Source: Kineosporiaceae bacterium SCSIO 59966 (GTDB taxonomy: Bacteria > Actinomycetota > Actinomycetes > Actinomycetales > SCSIO-59966). From it: a DNA stretch of 64,000 nucleotides. Of the stretch, positions 54,440 to 62,174 are shown piece after piece (positions within the stretch are counted from its first letter, which is position 1; every line of letters begins with the position of its first letter). The stretch spans positions 372,001-436,000 of the forward strand of contig CP052876.1 of the NCBI GenBank assembly GCA_020881835.1. The letters run 5' to 3'. Below the pieces are notes generated by a model. The model saw only the letters and a program-made list of their open reading frames with translations, was not told where the DNA came from and ran no database searches. The translations under genes and the position numbers were made by a program.

Positions 54440-54937
54440 TCACATCGCCCCGTCGACGAGTCGGGGTCCCGAGGGGCGGGACGCGCGTCCGGAGGCGGTG
54501 TAGGTGCGGGTGGTCTCCGGCTCGCTGAGGGCGGCGAGCGCCTCGCGCGCTGCCCGGTGAGCCGCCTGCAGCAGGTCCCGGTTGGCGTTCGCGAGGGACT
54601 GGATCTCCTCGGTCGCCGCCATCAAGGCCTTGCGGTGCTCGGCCAGGATGTCACCCCAGGGGGCCGGGGCCGTCTCGATGAGCTCGTGCAGGCTCGGCGC
54701 GGCCGCCAGGCCCAGCAGCTCGGCGACCCGCTCCACCTCGACGGCCCGCGCCAGCTCCGCGCGCTTGATCTCCTCGAGCACCATCTCCACCTCGCGGGTG
54801 GCGTGCGGCAGCCAGCGACTGCGCTGGGCAGCGAGCACGAGCTGCTCCTCCTCCAGCTTGAACTGGAGCAGCTCGAGCAGCTCTCGCTCCCGCCAGAGCG
54901 TGCTGGACACCTCGCCCAAGGCTTCGCCCACGGTCAC
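54440..54937 (-). CDS. flgN: Flagellar protein FlgN (chaperone of FlgK and FlgL)
   Basis: 165 aa, all-helical. It has a FlgN-type helical hairpin: TLWRERELLELLQFKLEEEQ and LAAQRSRWLPHATREVEMVL. This protein binds FlgK and FlgL before export. GTG at 54937 has a GAGGGTGGA ribosome site; the longer frame starts upstream of the presumed transcription start and is less likely. A CTCA/GCCGA promoter lies 60-85 bp upstream, so this would be the first gene of an operon flgN-flgK-flgL-fliW-flhA-flhF-like-PilZ-small membrane protein. The FlgN call is based on context plus helical pattern. Confidence 0.8.
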   Translation of the reverse strand: MTVGEALGEVSSTLWRERELLELLQFKLEEEQLVLAAQRSRWLPHATREVEMVLEEIKRAELARAVEVERVAELLGLAAAPSLHELIETAPAPWGDILAEHRKALMAATEEIQSLANANRDLLQAAHRAAREALAALSEPETTRTYTASGRASRPSGPRLVDGAM

Positions 54938-54996
54938 TCCACCCTCGATCCGTCCGGCCGTCGACGACGGCCCGTGCTGCGCTGACAGCTGCACCA

Positions 54997-55021
54997 TCGG
55001 CACGCTGCGGAAAGACCTGAG
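54997..55021 (-). promoter_or_regulatory. FliA/WhiG-type promoter upstream of flgN
   Basis: On the minus strand CTCA (55021-55018), 16 bp, then GCCGA (55001-54997). It has the same spacing as the rsiG and flagellin promoters, and faces away from the sigma gene. Confidence 0.68.
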
Positions 55022-55084
55022 CAGTTCCGCAGCGCGGGGCCGGCCCGCGGACCGGAGACAGCCGGCCGGTGCCGTGGCGAACGG

Positions 55085-56044
55085 GTGAATTCGGTCGAAC
55101 GCCCGCCGTCACGGCTCAACCACGGACGGCGCCGCCCCGAGGCAGTCCTCGTGCCCAAGTCGCTGCTGTCCTCGGCGGACGAGGACGCACTGGTCCGTGA
55201 CCACCTCCCGGTGGTCGGCTACCTCGTCGCGGAGCTGGCGGGCCGGCTGCCACGTCACGTCAGCCGGGACGACCTGGTCTCCGCCGGGAACGCCGCGCTC
55301 GTCGCGGCGGTGCGCTCCTACCAGCCCGAGCGAGGCCCGTTCGGTTCGTACGCTCGCACGAGGATCCGCGGTGCCCTGCTCGACGAGCTGCGGCGGATGG
55401 ACTGGGCCGCCCGCTCCGTGCGTGCCGAGGTGCGCCGCCGTGACCGGGTCGTCGACGAGCTGACCTGCCAGCTCGGACGCCGGCCGGAGCGGGCCGAGGT
55501 CGCCGCCGCCCTGGGCATCTCCGTGCGGGACCTCGACGGGGTCGACGACGACGTCCACCGCTCCGTCGTGCTGAGCTACCAGCACGTCGCCGAGACGCGG
55601 GACGTCGCCGCCGAGCTGCCCGACGGCGCGCCCACCCCCGAGCAGGTGATCCTCGAACGCGAGCGGCAGGCGTACCTGCTGGCCGCCGTGGAGTGCCTGC
55701 CCGACCGGCTGCGTCGGGTCGTCGAGGGGTACTTCTTCGAGGACCTGCCGATGGCGGCCCTCTCCGCCGAGCTGGGGGTCAGTGAGTCGCGGATCTCCCA
55801 GATGCGCGCCGAGGCAGTAGCGCTGATGCGGGAAGGTATCGCCGCCCAGCTGGACGCCGGTGCCGGTGCCCGGGAGCCGCGCCTGGACGGTGCGGCCGCC
55901 CGCCGCCGGGCCGCCTACTACGCGGCCGTCGCGGCGCACGCGGACTACCGGACCCGGGTCAGCGTGCCCGCCCCGCGGACGGCGTCGTCCGGCCGGGAAA
56001 AGTTCCGCGGATCCGCTCAGGAAGAGGTCGCCGCCGCCGAATGA
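55085..56044 (+). CDS. fliA: FliA/WhiG-family sigma factor
   Basis: 319 aa. Region 2: [38 protein letters not shown] and [20 protein letters not shown], with [15 protein letters not shown] as region 3. Region 4 helix-turn-helix: [20 protein letters not shown]. The family directs flagellar (FliA) or sporulation (WhiG) genes; in this motile cluster with CTCA/GCCGA promoters it is flagellar. The last ~55 residues (Ala/Arg-rich, after MREGIAAQL) are an extension with no homology that I recognise. The likely partner is the RsiG-like protein at 46749. GTG start; no sigma-dependent promoter of the CTCA type is seen upstream, so housekeeping control is likely. Confidence 0.9.
   Translation: MNSVERPPSRLNHGRRRPEAVLVPKSLLSSADEDALVRDHLPVVGYLVAELAGRLPRHVSRDDLVSAGNAALVAAVRSYQPERGPFGSYARTRIRGALLDELRRMDWAARSVRAEVRRRDRVVDELTCQLGRRPERAEVAAALGISVRDLDGVDDDVHRSVVLSYQHVAETRDVAAELPDGAPTPEQVILERERQAYLLAAVECLPDRLRRVVEGYFFEDLPMAALSAELGVSESRISQMRAEAVALMREGIAAQLDAGAGAREPRLDGAAARRRAAYYAAVAAHADYRTRVSVPAPRTASSGREKFRGSAQEEVAAAE
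56016..56041 (+). promoter_or_regulatory. FliA/WhiG-type promoter of flagellin
   Basis: CTCA (56016-56019), 16 bp, GCCGAA (56036-56041), placed inside the end of the sigma gene. Transcription would start near 56050, giving a leader of about 100 nt. Confidence 0.75.
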
Positions 56045-56050
56045 GCACCC

Positions 56051-56122
56051 GGCACGCCACGGACGGCGTGCCAGGCACCACCCGGAGTCCCACGGACGGG
56101 ACCCCGGCGCCCGCACCGGGCG
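56051..56122 (+). promoter_or_regulatory. Flagellin leader with three hairpins, two with ACGGAC loops
   Basis: Hairpin 1: GGCACGCC (56051-56058), loop ACGGAC, GGCGTGCC (56065-56072). Hairpin 2: GTCCC (56087-56091), loop ACGGAC, GGGAC (56098-56102). Hairpin 3: CGCCCG (56108-56113), CAC, CGGGCG (56117-56122). The ribosome site ACGGAGGAAGG follows. GGA in a hairpin loop, and again in the Shine-Dalgarno, is the pattern recognised by CsrA. CsrA itself was not seen in the window. Confidence 0.65.
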
Positions 56123-56147
56123 ACCAACTCACGGAGGAAGGACGACC

Positions 56148-56999
56148 ATGGGTCTCCAGATCAACCAGAACGTCGCGGCGCTCAACGCGTACCGCAACCT
56201 GTCGGTCACCGACGGCCAGCTCTCCAAGAGCCTGGAGCGGCTGTCCTCGGGCCTGCGGATCAACCGCGCTGCCGACGACGCCGCCGGCCTGGCCATCAGC
56301 GAGAAGCTGCGCGGCCAGGTCAAGGGCCTCAACCAGGCCGTCGCCAACGCCCAGAACGGCATCAGCCTGATCCAGACCGCGGAGGGCGCGCTCAACGAGT
56401 CGCACTCGATCCTGCAGCGGATGCGTGAGCTCGCGGTGCAGTCCGCCAACGACACGAACACCTCTGCCGACCGGACACAGATCCAGAAGGAGGTGGACCA
56501 GCTCGCGTCGGAGCTGACCCGGATCTCCGACACCACTGAGTTCAACACCAAGAAGCTGCTGGACGGCAGCTTCACCGCCGCGCAGTTCCAGATCGGTGCC
56601 AACGCCGACCAGACGCTCTCGGTCTCGATCGGGGCGATGGACGCGCAAACCCTCGGTGTGGGGACCCTCGACGGTGCGACGGGCGTGACCACCGGTCTCG
56701 ACGTCTCCACGGACGCGGCGACCGCGAGCAGCGCGATCACCACGATCCAGACGGCGATCGACTCGGTCTCCTCTCAGCGCTCCACCCTCGGTGCGGTGCA
56801 GAACCGCCTCGACCACACGATCAACAACCTGAACGTGGCGGCCGAGAACCTCACCGCGTCGGAGTCCCGGATCCGGGACACCGACATGGCCAAGGAGATG
56901 ACGTCCTTCACCCGGGCGCAGATCCTGTCCCAGGCCGGCACCGCCATGCTGGCCCAGGCCAACCAGGTCCCGCAGAGCGTCCTGCGTCTGCTGGGCTGA
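56148..56999 (+). CDS. fliC: Flagellin
   Basis: 283 aa, the filament subunit, exported and self-assembling. N-terminal D0/D1: [20 protein letters not shown] and [21 protein letters not shown]-terminal: [20 protein letters not shown] and VLRLLG. The middle (residues ~150-220) is short, so the D2/D3 outer domain is minimal. ATG at 56148 with GGAGGAAGG 7 bp upstream. Driven by the CTCA/GCCGAA promoter and followed by a strong hairpin, so likely monocistronic and highly expressed. Confidence 0.97.
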   Translation: MGLQINQNVAALNAYRNLSVTDGQLSKSLERLSSGLRINRAADDAAGLAISEKLRGQVKGLNQAVANAQNGISLIQTAEGALNESHSILQRMRELAVQSANDTNTSADRTQIQKEVDQLASELTRISDTTEFNTKKLLDGSFTAAQFQIGANADQTLSVSIGAMDAQTLGVGTLDGATGVTTGLDVSTDAATASSAITTIQTAIDSVSSQRSTLGAVQNRLDHTINNLNVAAENLTASESRIRDTDMAKEMTSFTRAQILSQAGTAMLAQANQVPQSVLRLLG

Positions 57000-57015
57000 C
57001 CCACCTCCCCTGGTC

Positions 57016-57047
57016 GGGGTGGGGCGGGCACCAGCCCGCTCCACCCC
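57016..57047 (+). terminator. Intrinsic terminator-like hairpin after flagellin
   Basis: GGGGTGGGGCGGGC (57016-57029) and GCCCGCTCCACCCC (57034-57047) pair at 13 of 14 positions around a 4-nt ACCA loop. It sits 17 bp after the flagellin stop and 13 bp before flaG. There is no U-run, as usual in high-GC genomes. Confidence 0.75.
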
Positions 57048-57059
57048 TGAGGAGACCTC

Positions 57060-57371
57060 GTGAGCACCGTCCCGCTCCACCCGGCCGCTTCGGCGGACCT
57101 GCCGCGACAGCGCCCAGGCCTGCCGGCCGCCCCGTCCACCGACGCCCTGGTGGCACGGGCGCAGTCCGCCGTGGACAAGGCCGGCGTCACCGCCGACCGC
57201 GTGGTCGCCGAGCTCGCCGAGCACGAGCAGACCGGCCACCGCGTCGTCCGGCTGGTCGACGCCGACACCCGCCAGGTCGTCGGGCAGGTCCCGCCCGAGG
57301 TGGTTCTCGACCTCATCGCCTGGGCGATGGACGTCCAGCGCCGTAAGGAGGACCGCGATGGTCAGCATTGA
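57060..57371 (+). CDS. flaG: FlaG-family flagellar protein
   Basis: 103 aa. The C-terminal half (HRVVRLVDADTRQVVGQVPP and EVVLDLIAWAMD) matches FlaG, a small protein of uncertain role next to fliD; it may limit filament length. The N-terminal half is Pro/Ala-rich. GTG start with GAGG upstream; the stop overlaps the fliD start by 14 bp, so the two are translationally linked. Confidence 0.82.
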   Translation: MSTVPLHPAASADLPRQRPGLPAAPSTDALVARAQSAVDKAGVTADRVVAELAEHEQTGHRVVRLVDADTRQVVGQVPPEVVLDLIAWAMDVQRRKEDRDGQH

Positions 57372-58728
57372 CGGCCTGGTCTCCGGCCTGGACACCACCG
57401 CGCTCGTCCAGCAGCTCATGCAGCTGGAGCGCGCCCCCCAGGTGCGGCTGGCGAATCAGCAGTCCCAGCTCAAGACGACCATCACCGGCTACCAGGGCCT
57501 GAACACCCAGTTCTCGCTCATCGGCAACGCCGCCGAGGCCGCCGCCGAGGCTGCCACCTGGACGGCGGCCAGGGCCACCTCCAGCGACGACGCCCGGGTC
57601 GGTGTCACCGCGACCCCGGGGGCGCCGGCCGCCCGGCTCACGGTCGCGGTGCAGCAGCTGGCCACCGACCAGGTCAGCACCTCAACCGCCACGGTGTCGT
57701 CCCCCACGGACGGCGCCGTCACCACCACGGCGATCACGCTGACCAGAGGTGGCTCCACGACCGACCTCACCCTGGCGGGCACCAGCCTCGCCGACCTGGT
57801 CAAGGCGATCAACGACGCCGACGCCGGCGTCACGGCCAGTGCCGTGCAGGACACCCCCGGCAGCTACCGGCTCGTGCTGACCAGCACGGGCACCGACACG
57901 GTGAGCGTCACCGCGACAGCCGACGGCTCCGACCCCTTCACCACGGCGCTCGGCCCGCTGACCCAGACGTCCGCCGGCACCGACGCCGAGCTGCTCGTCG
58001 GCGGCCCCGGCGGGTACCTCGTCACGCGCAGCAGCAACACGGTCAGCGACCTGCTCGACGGGGTGACCCTCACCCTCAAGCAGGCGGACCCGAGCGCGGC
58101 GGTCACCGTCGAGGTGGGCCCGGACGTCGACGCCATCACCGCCAAGGTGGACAAGATGGTCTCGGCCGCCAACGCCGCTCTCGGTGAGATCTCCCGCCTC
58201 ACTGCCTACGACGCCGAGACCGGGAGCGCGGGAGTGCTGATGGGCGACTCGCTGCCCCGGCTGCTCCAGCAGCGGATCGTGGACGCGGTGCGCGGCAGCG
58301 GGGACGGCAGCGCCGGCGCTGCCGGGATCACCGTGACCCGCGACGGCACGCTGACCTTCGACAAGGCCAGGTTCGCCGAGGCGTACGCCGCCGACCCGGC
58401 CGGCGTCCAGGCCGCGATCGGTGCCGGCACCGACTCCGCTCCCGGCCTGGCCGCCCGACTCGACGCCGTCGCCGGGGACGCCACCCGGTCTCAGTCCGCC
58501 GAGGGCGGCCCCGGCCTCATCACCTCGGCGCTGGACTCCCGCAACCGGCAGGTCCAGGGCCTCACCGACCGCATCGCCGACTACGACCGGCGGCTGGAGA
58601 TGCGCGAGCAGACGCTCCTGCGGCAGTTCACCGCGATGGAGACCGCGCTCAGCGCCGCCCAGCAGCAGAGCAGCTGGCTGTCCAGCCAGCTCGCCGGACT
58701 GTCCACGAACTGGATGGGGAACTCTTGA
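57358..58728 (+). CDS. fliD: Flagellar filament cap protein
   Basis: 456 aa. FliD caps the growing filament and inserts flagellin. N-terminal motif DGLVSGLDTTALVQQLMQLE (residues ~4-23); a C-terminal coiled coil ends with RQFTAMETALSAAQQQSSWL. Length is normal. ATG start; the ribosome site is GTAAGGAGG. TGATG overlap with fliS. Confidence 0.95.
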   Translation: MVSIDGLVSGLDTTALVQQLMQLERAPQVRLANQQSQLKTTITGYQGLNTQFSLIGNAAEAAAEAATWTAARATSSDDARVGVTATPGAPAARLTVAVQQLATDQVSTSTATVSSPTDGAVTTTAITLTRGGSTTDLTLAGTSLADLVKAINDADAGVTASAVQDTPGSYRLVLTSTGTDTVSVTATADGSDPFTTALGPLTQTSAGTDAELLVGGPGGYLVTRSSNTVSDLLDGVTLTLKQADPSAAVTVEVGPDVDAITAKVDKMVSAANAALGEISRLTAYDAETGSAGVLMGDSLPRLLQQRIVDAVRGSGDGSAGAAGITVTRDGTLTFDKARFAEAYAADPAGVQAAIGAGTDSAPGLAARLDAVAGDATRSQSAEGGPGLITSALDSRNRQVQGLTDRIADYDRRLEMREQTLLRQFTAMETALSAAQQQSSWLSSQLAGLSTNWMGNS

Positions 58729-59120
58729 TGAGCACCAGCGCCTTGGCCCGCAGCCGCTACGCCCGCGACTCGGTGACCACCGCGTCCCCCGCCCGGCTGC
58801 TGGTCATGCTCTACGACCGGCTGGTACGTGACCTCGTCACCGCTGAGCGCGCTCTCGTCGAGCAGGGCGGCGCACCCGCTGGCGACGCCCGCGACGCGCT
58901 CCTGCACGCCCAGGAGATCGTCCTGGAGCTACGTGCCAGCCTCGACCTCGACGCCTGGGACGCCGCTGCCGGGCTCGCCGACCTCTACGCGTTCCTGCAC
59001 GGCGAGCTGGTCGCCGCCAACGTCGACCGCGACGTCACCCGCATCACCCCGTGCCGGCAGATCGCCGAGGAGCTCCGCGACGCGTGGCGGCAGGCCGCGC
59101 TGGCCACGGTGTCGCCATGA
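58728..59120 (+). CDS. fliS: Flagellin export chaperone FliS
   Basis: 130 aa, four helices. Signature ASPARLLVMLYDRLVRDLV and DLYAFLHGELVAANVDRD. FliS binds the flagellin C-terminus in the cytosol. The ATG overlaps the fliD stop; the stop overlaps the next gene by 4 bp. Confidence 0.92.
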   Translation: MSTSALARSRYARDSVTTASPARLLVMLYDRLVRDLVTAERALVEQGGAPAGDARDALLHAQEIVLELRASLDLDAWDAAAGLADLYAFLHGELVAANVDRDVTRITPCRQIAEELRDAWRQAALATVSP

Positions 59121-59410
59121 CCGCGCCGTCGTGGGAGGCGTGCCTGCGCGACCTCGCGGCGTCCCTCGCCGCCCAGCGCCAGGCCCTGGACGACGGCGCG
59201 GTCCCGGTGCCGTTCCAGCCTCCTGCCGGCCTCGGGCCCCTCCCGCGCCACCTGGTGCCCCGGGCCCTGGAGCTGCTGACCGAGAGCCGCGAGGTCGAGC
59301 GGCGGCTCGCCGCGGCGATGACCGGCGTCCGCCGTCACAGCGACGTCGCTCGACGGCTTCGCCCCGCCGCCGGCCCGGCCCCCGCCCGTTTCGTCGACCG
59401 GACCGGCTGA
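59117..59410 (+). CDS. FliT-like small flagellar protein
   Basis: 97 aa, basic, two helices separated by a Pro-rich loop (PVPFQPPAGLGPLPRHL). FliT, the chaperone of FliD, commonly follows fliS, and the size is right, but sequence similarity is weak. The ATG overlaps the fliS stop (ATGA). The tail (RLRPAAGPAPARFVDRTG) is low complexity. Hypothetical flagellar protein is the safe name. Confidence 0.6.
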   Translation: MTAPSWEACLRDLAASLAAQRQALDDGAVPVPFQPPAGLGPLPRHLVPRALELLTESREVERRLAAAMTGVRRHSDVARRLRPAAGPAPARFVDRTG

Positions 59411-59437
59411 AGCCCGCCGCCGGACAGGAGGACGACA

Positions 59438-61063
59438 GTGCGGTGGCAGCACCGGGCCGACGGGTACGTGTGGGCCGTGCCCGACCCGGGCGAGGACCTC
59501 ACCTTCGAGCAGGCCGTCCGCCAGGCCGACGAGCACGGCTGTGAGCGGCTTGACCTGGAGGCCCTCCAGGCGACCCTCGTCGACGGCGAACCTCGTGCGG
59601 TCGCCGTCCTCGGCCCGGCGTCTGCCGACGGCCGGCTCACGGTCGAGGTGAGTGACGACGGTCTCACCGCCGTCCTGCACGTCGAGCCGCCGGGCGCGCG
59701 GAAACCCCGACTCAGCCACGACGACGTCGACCGTGCGCTACGGGACGCGGGCGTGCGCCTCGGGGTCGACCGGAACCTCCTCGCCACGCTCCCCCTCGAC
59801 CGCCCGGGGAGCTACCAGGTGGCCTCCGGGTGGCCTCCCACCGAGGGTCGGCCGGGATTCCTCGAGTACGAGGTCTCCGTCGACCACGAGCTGCGCCACC
59901 GGGTCCGGGACGACGGCAGCGTCGACTTCCACTCCGTCGCACGGATGCCGAACGTGCGCGCCGGTCAGCTGCTCGCCGTCCTCGTCCCGCCCCTGCCAGG
60001 GGTCCCGGGGCGGGACGTTCACGGTGAGGTGATCGAGGCTCCCGCCGGGGAGCCGGCGGTCTTCCCCGAGGGTGACAACGTGTGGGTCAGCGACGACGGG
60101 ACGCGGCTGCACGCCGGGATCGACGGTCTGCTGGAGATCGTCGGGGAGAAGGTGTCCGTCCGCCCGGACCTCGTCGTCGAGGGCGACGTGGACTTCTCCA
60201 CCGGCTCCATCGACTTCGCCGGCGACGTCATCGTGCACGGGTCGGTGCTCCCCGACTTCTTCGTCACGGCGACCGGCAAGGTCGTGGTCCTCGGAGACGT
60301 CGACCACGCCAGGATCGACGCCAGCACCATGGTGTGGATCCGTGGCGCCCTGGTCGGTGACCGGGCACGGGTCCGGTGCAACGGCAACGTCAAGATCGGC
60401 ACCGTCCGGGAGGGACGCGTCGAGGCCGGGGACTCCGTGGTCGTCGAGCACGAGACGCTCGGGGCCGAGATCCTCGCCGGCGTCCGTCTCGTGCTCCCGT
60501 CGTCGCGAAACCGGCTCGCAGGTGGCGTGGTGCACGCCGGGGTCGAGGTGATCGCCGGGGAGATCGGGTCCATCGCCGGCATCCCCACGGAGATCACCAT
60601 CGGCCGCAGCCCTCAGGAGGTGGAGCTCCTCGCCCTGCTCACGGCAGAGCTGCGCGAGCACAGCACCGTCCTCGAGCGGGTGCTGGCCACGACGACCCCG
60701 CTGCGCCAGGAGCCCGAACGGATCGCCGAGCTGCAGGGTCGCCGGCGGGAGGCCGCCGACCGGCTGCTGGAGCTGGAGGCCTCGCTGCGGCGGCGTGTCG
60801 GCGAGATCGCCGACCGGCTGCGCCAGCTCGACCGGCCGGAGCTCGACGAGCAGCCCGGCCGTGTCGTCGCCCGCCAGGTGATGCGCCGCTCGGTGCGGGT
60901 TCGCTCCGGCGCGGACGTCGTGACCACGACGAGGGACCAGTTCCGCGTCGTCGCCACCCGGGTGAACGGGCGGCTCACCGTGGTACCGCTGGCACAGCAG
61001 CCCGCCGCGGAGCCCGCCCCGGCAGCGCCACTGGCCCAGCCGTCTTGGGCCATTCGGGGGTAA
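59438..61063 (+). CDS. DUF342/FapA family protein in the flagellar operon
   Basis: 541 aa. N-terminal ~170 residues carry a FapA-type region (VDRNLLATLPLDRPGSYQVA), then the right-handed beta-helix of DUF342 (residues ~230-390; repeats like GDVDFSTGSIDFAGDVIVHG and VVVLGDVDHARIDASTMVWI), then a long coiled coil (LELEASLRRRVGEIADRLRQ). FapA has been linked to flagellar assembly in Vibrio and is common beside flagellar or chemotaxis genes; the mechanism is unclear. GTG start with AGGAGGAC ribosome site. Its C-terminus is Pro/Ala-rich. Confidence 0.82.
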   Translation: MRWQHRADGYVWAVPDPGEDLTFEQAVRQADEHGCERLDLEALQATLVDGEPRAVAVLGPASADGRLTVEVSDDGLTAVLHVEPPGARKPRLSHDDVDRALRDAGVRLGVDRNLLATLPLDRPGSYQVASGWPPTEGRPGFLEYEVSVDHELRHRVRDDGSVDFHSVARMPNVRAGQLLAVLVPPLPGVPGRDVHGEVIEAPAGEPAVFPEGDNVWVSDDGTRLHAGIDGLLEIVGEKVSVRPDLVVEGDVDFSTGSIDFAGDVIVHGSVLPDFFVTATGKVVVLGDVDHARIDASTMVWIRGALVGDRARVRCNGNVKIGTVREGRVEAGDSVVVEHETLGAEILAGVRLVLPSSRNRLAGGVVHAGVEVIAGEIGSIAGIPTEITIGRSPQEVELLALLTAELREHSTVLERVLATTTPLRQEPERIAELQGRRREAADRLLELEASLRRRVGEIADRLRQLDRPELDEQPGRVVARQVMRRSVRVRSGADVVTTTRDQFRVVATRVNGRLTVVPLAQQPAAEPAPAAPLAQPSWAIRG

Positions 61064-61114
61064 TGCCCCGACGAGAACTCAAGGAGGCCGGCCCCCGGCT
61101 CCGAGAACCAGGGC

Positions 61115-61453
61115 GTGACCCAGCCGACCTTGGACGTGCTGCACAGCGCACTGAGTGGCCTGGCGCTGCGCCAGCGGATCATCGCGGACAACATCGCCAA
61201 CGTGGAGACACCGCACTTCCTCGCGGGACGTGTGGACTTCGAGTCGGCGCTGCGCGACGCCATGGCCGACGGTGACGGCTCGCTGGCCGAGCCGACCGTC
61301 GCGCGCTCCCTGGAGCCCACGCGGACGAACGGAAACAACGTGAACCTCGACCAGGAGACCCTCGCCCTGATCGACACGGGCCTGCGGTACCAGATGATCG
61401 CCCAAGCGGTCAGCGGCAAGTTCCAGCTGCTGCGGACGGCGTTGCAGCGATGA
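61115..61453 (+). CDS. flgB: Flagellar basal-body rod protein FlgB
   Basis: 112 aa. FlgB is the first rod subunit next to FliE. It has the rod motif IIADNIANVETPHFLAGR (residues ~23-40) and a helical C-terminus (LALIDTGLRYQMIAQAVSGK). GTG start; no clear ribosome site within 12 bp. 4-bp overlap with flgC. The proximal rod genes flgB-flgC-fliE are in the usual order. Confidence 0.94.
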   Translation: MTQPTLDVLHSALSGLALRQRIIADNIANVETPHFLAGRVDFESALRDAMADGDGSLAEPTVARSLEPTRTNGNNVNLDQETLALIDTGLRYQMIAQAVSGKFQLLRTALQR

Positions 61454-61848
61454 GCGTCTTCGGCGCCATCGGGATCTCCGGGTCCGGTCTGCTCGCGCAC
61501 CGCAAGTGGCTCGACGCCGTCTCGGACAACATCGCCAACATCAGCACCGTCACCGGCACCGACCAGGCCGCCTTCCAGGCCCGGATGGTCGTCGTCCAGG
61601 CCGACGAGTACGGCGAGGGCGGCGGCGTTCGCGTCGCCGGGGCCACCTTCGGGGACCCCGAGGGACGCCTCGTGCACGAGCCGGACCACCCGCTGGCCGA
61701 CGAGAACGGGTACGTCCGGTACCCCGACATGGACCTCGGCGACCAGATGGTCCAGCTGATGATCGCCCAGCGCGCCTACCAGGCGAACCTCACGGTCGTC
61801 GACCGCGCCCGTGACACGTACATGCACGCTCTGCAGATCGGGAAGTGA
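61450..61848 (+). CDS. flgC: Flagellar basal-body rod protein FlgC
   Basis: 132 aa. Motif [20 protein letters not shown] at the N-terminus and [20 protein letters not shown] at the C-terminus. Forms the proximal rod. ATG overlaps the flgB stop (ATGA). Confidence 0.95.
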   Translation: MSVFGAIGISGSGLLAHRKWLDAVSDNIANISTVTGTDQAAFQARMVVVQADEYGEGGGVRVAGATFGDPEGRLVHEPDHPLADENGYVRYPDMDLGDQMVQLMIAQRAYQANLTVVDRARDTYMHALQIGK

Positions 61849-62174
61849 CCGTGTCGATTCCACCTGTCGGCGGCCTGACCACCCCGCCCGTCCTGCCGAC
61901 CCTGCCCGGGGCCGACGCCCCGGCGGCCGCACCCGCCACCGGGCAGGAGCTGGCCGCCGACTTCGGTGCGATGCTCTCGGGCCAGATCTCGGCGCTGCAG
62001 GACCTGCACACCACCTCCGACCAGCTGGCCAGGGCCGCTGCCACCGGGGACCTGACCGACGTGCACGACTACACGATCGCGAGCACCCAGGCCGCGGTGG
62101 CCACCGAGCTGACCGTCGCCGTCCGTAACCGCGCGGTGGAGGCGTTCACCGAGATCATGCGGATGCAGATCTGA
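61845..62174 (+). CDS. fliE: Flagellar hook-basal body complex protein FliE
   Basis: 109 aa. The adaptor between the MS ring and the rod. C-terminal helices: [20 protein letters not shown] and [20 protein letters not shown], the second being the family hallmark. N-terminal Pro-rich segment. GTG start overlapping flgC by 4 bp. Confidence 0.93.
   Translation: MTVSIPPVGGLTTPPVLPTLPGADAPAAAPATGQELAADFGAMLSGQISALQDLHTTSDQLARAAATGDLTDVHDYTIASTQAAVATELTVAVRNRAVEAFTEIMRMQI

Noticed and set aside
61077-61104. A fourth CTCA promoter before flgB.
   Set aside because: After CTCA and 16 bp the sequence is GCTCCGAG, which does not fit GCCGA.
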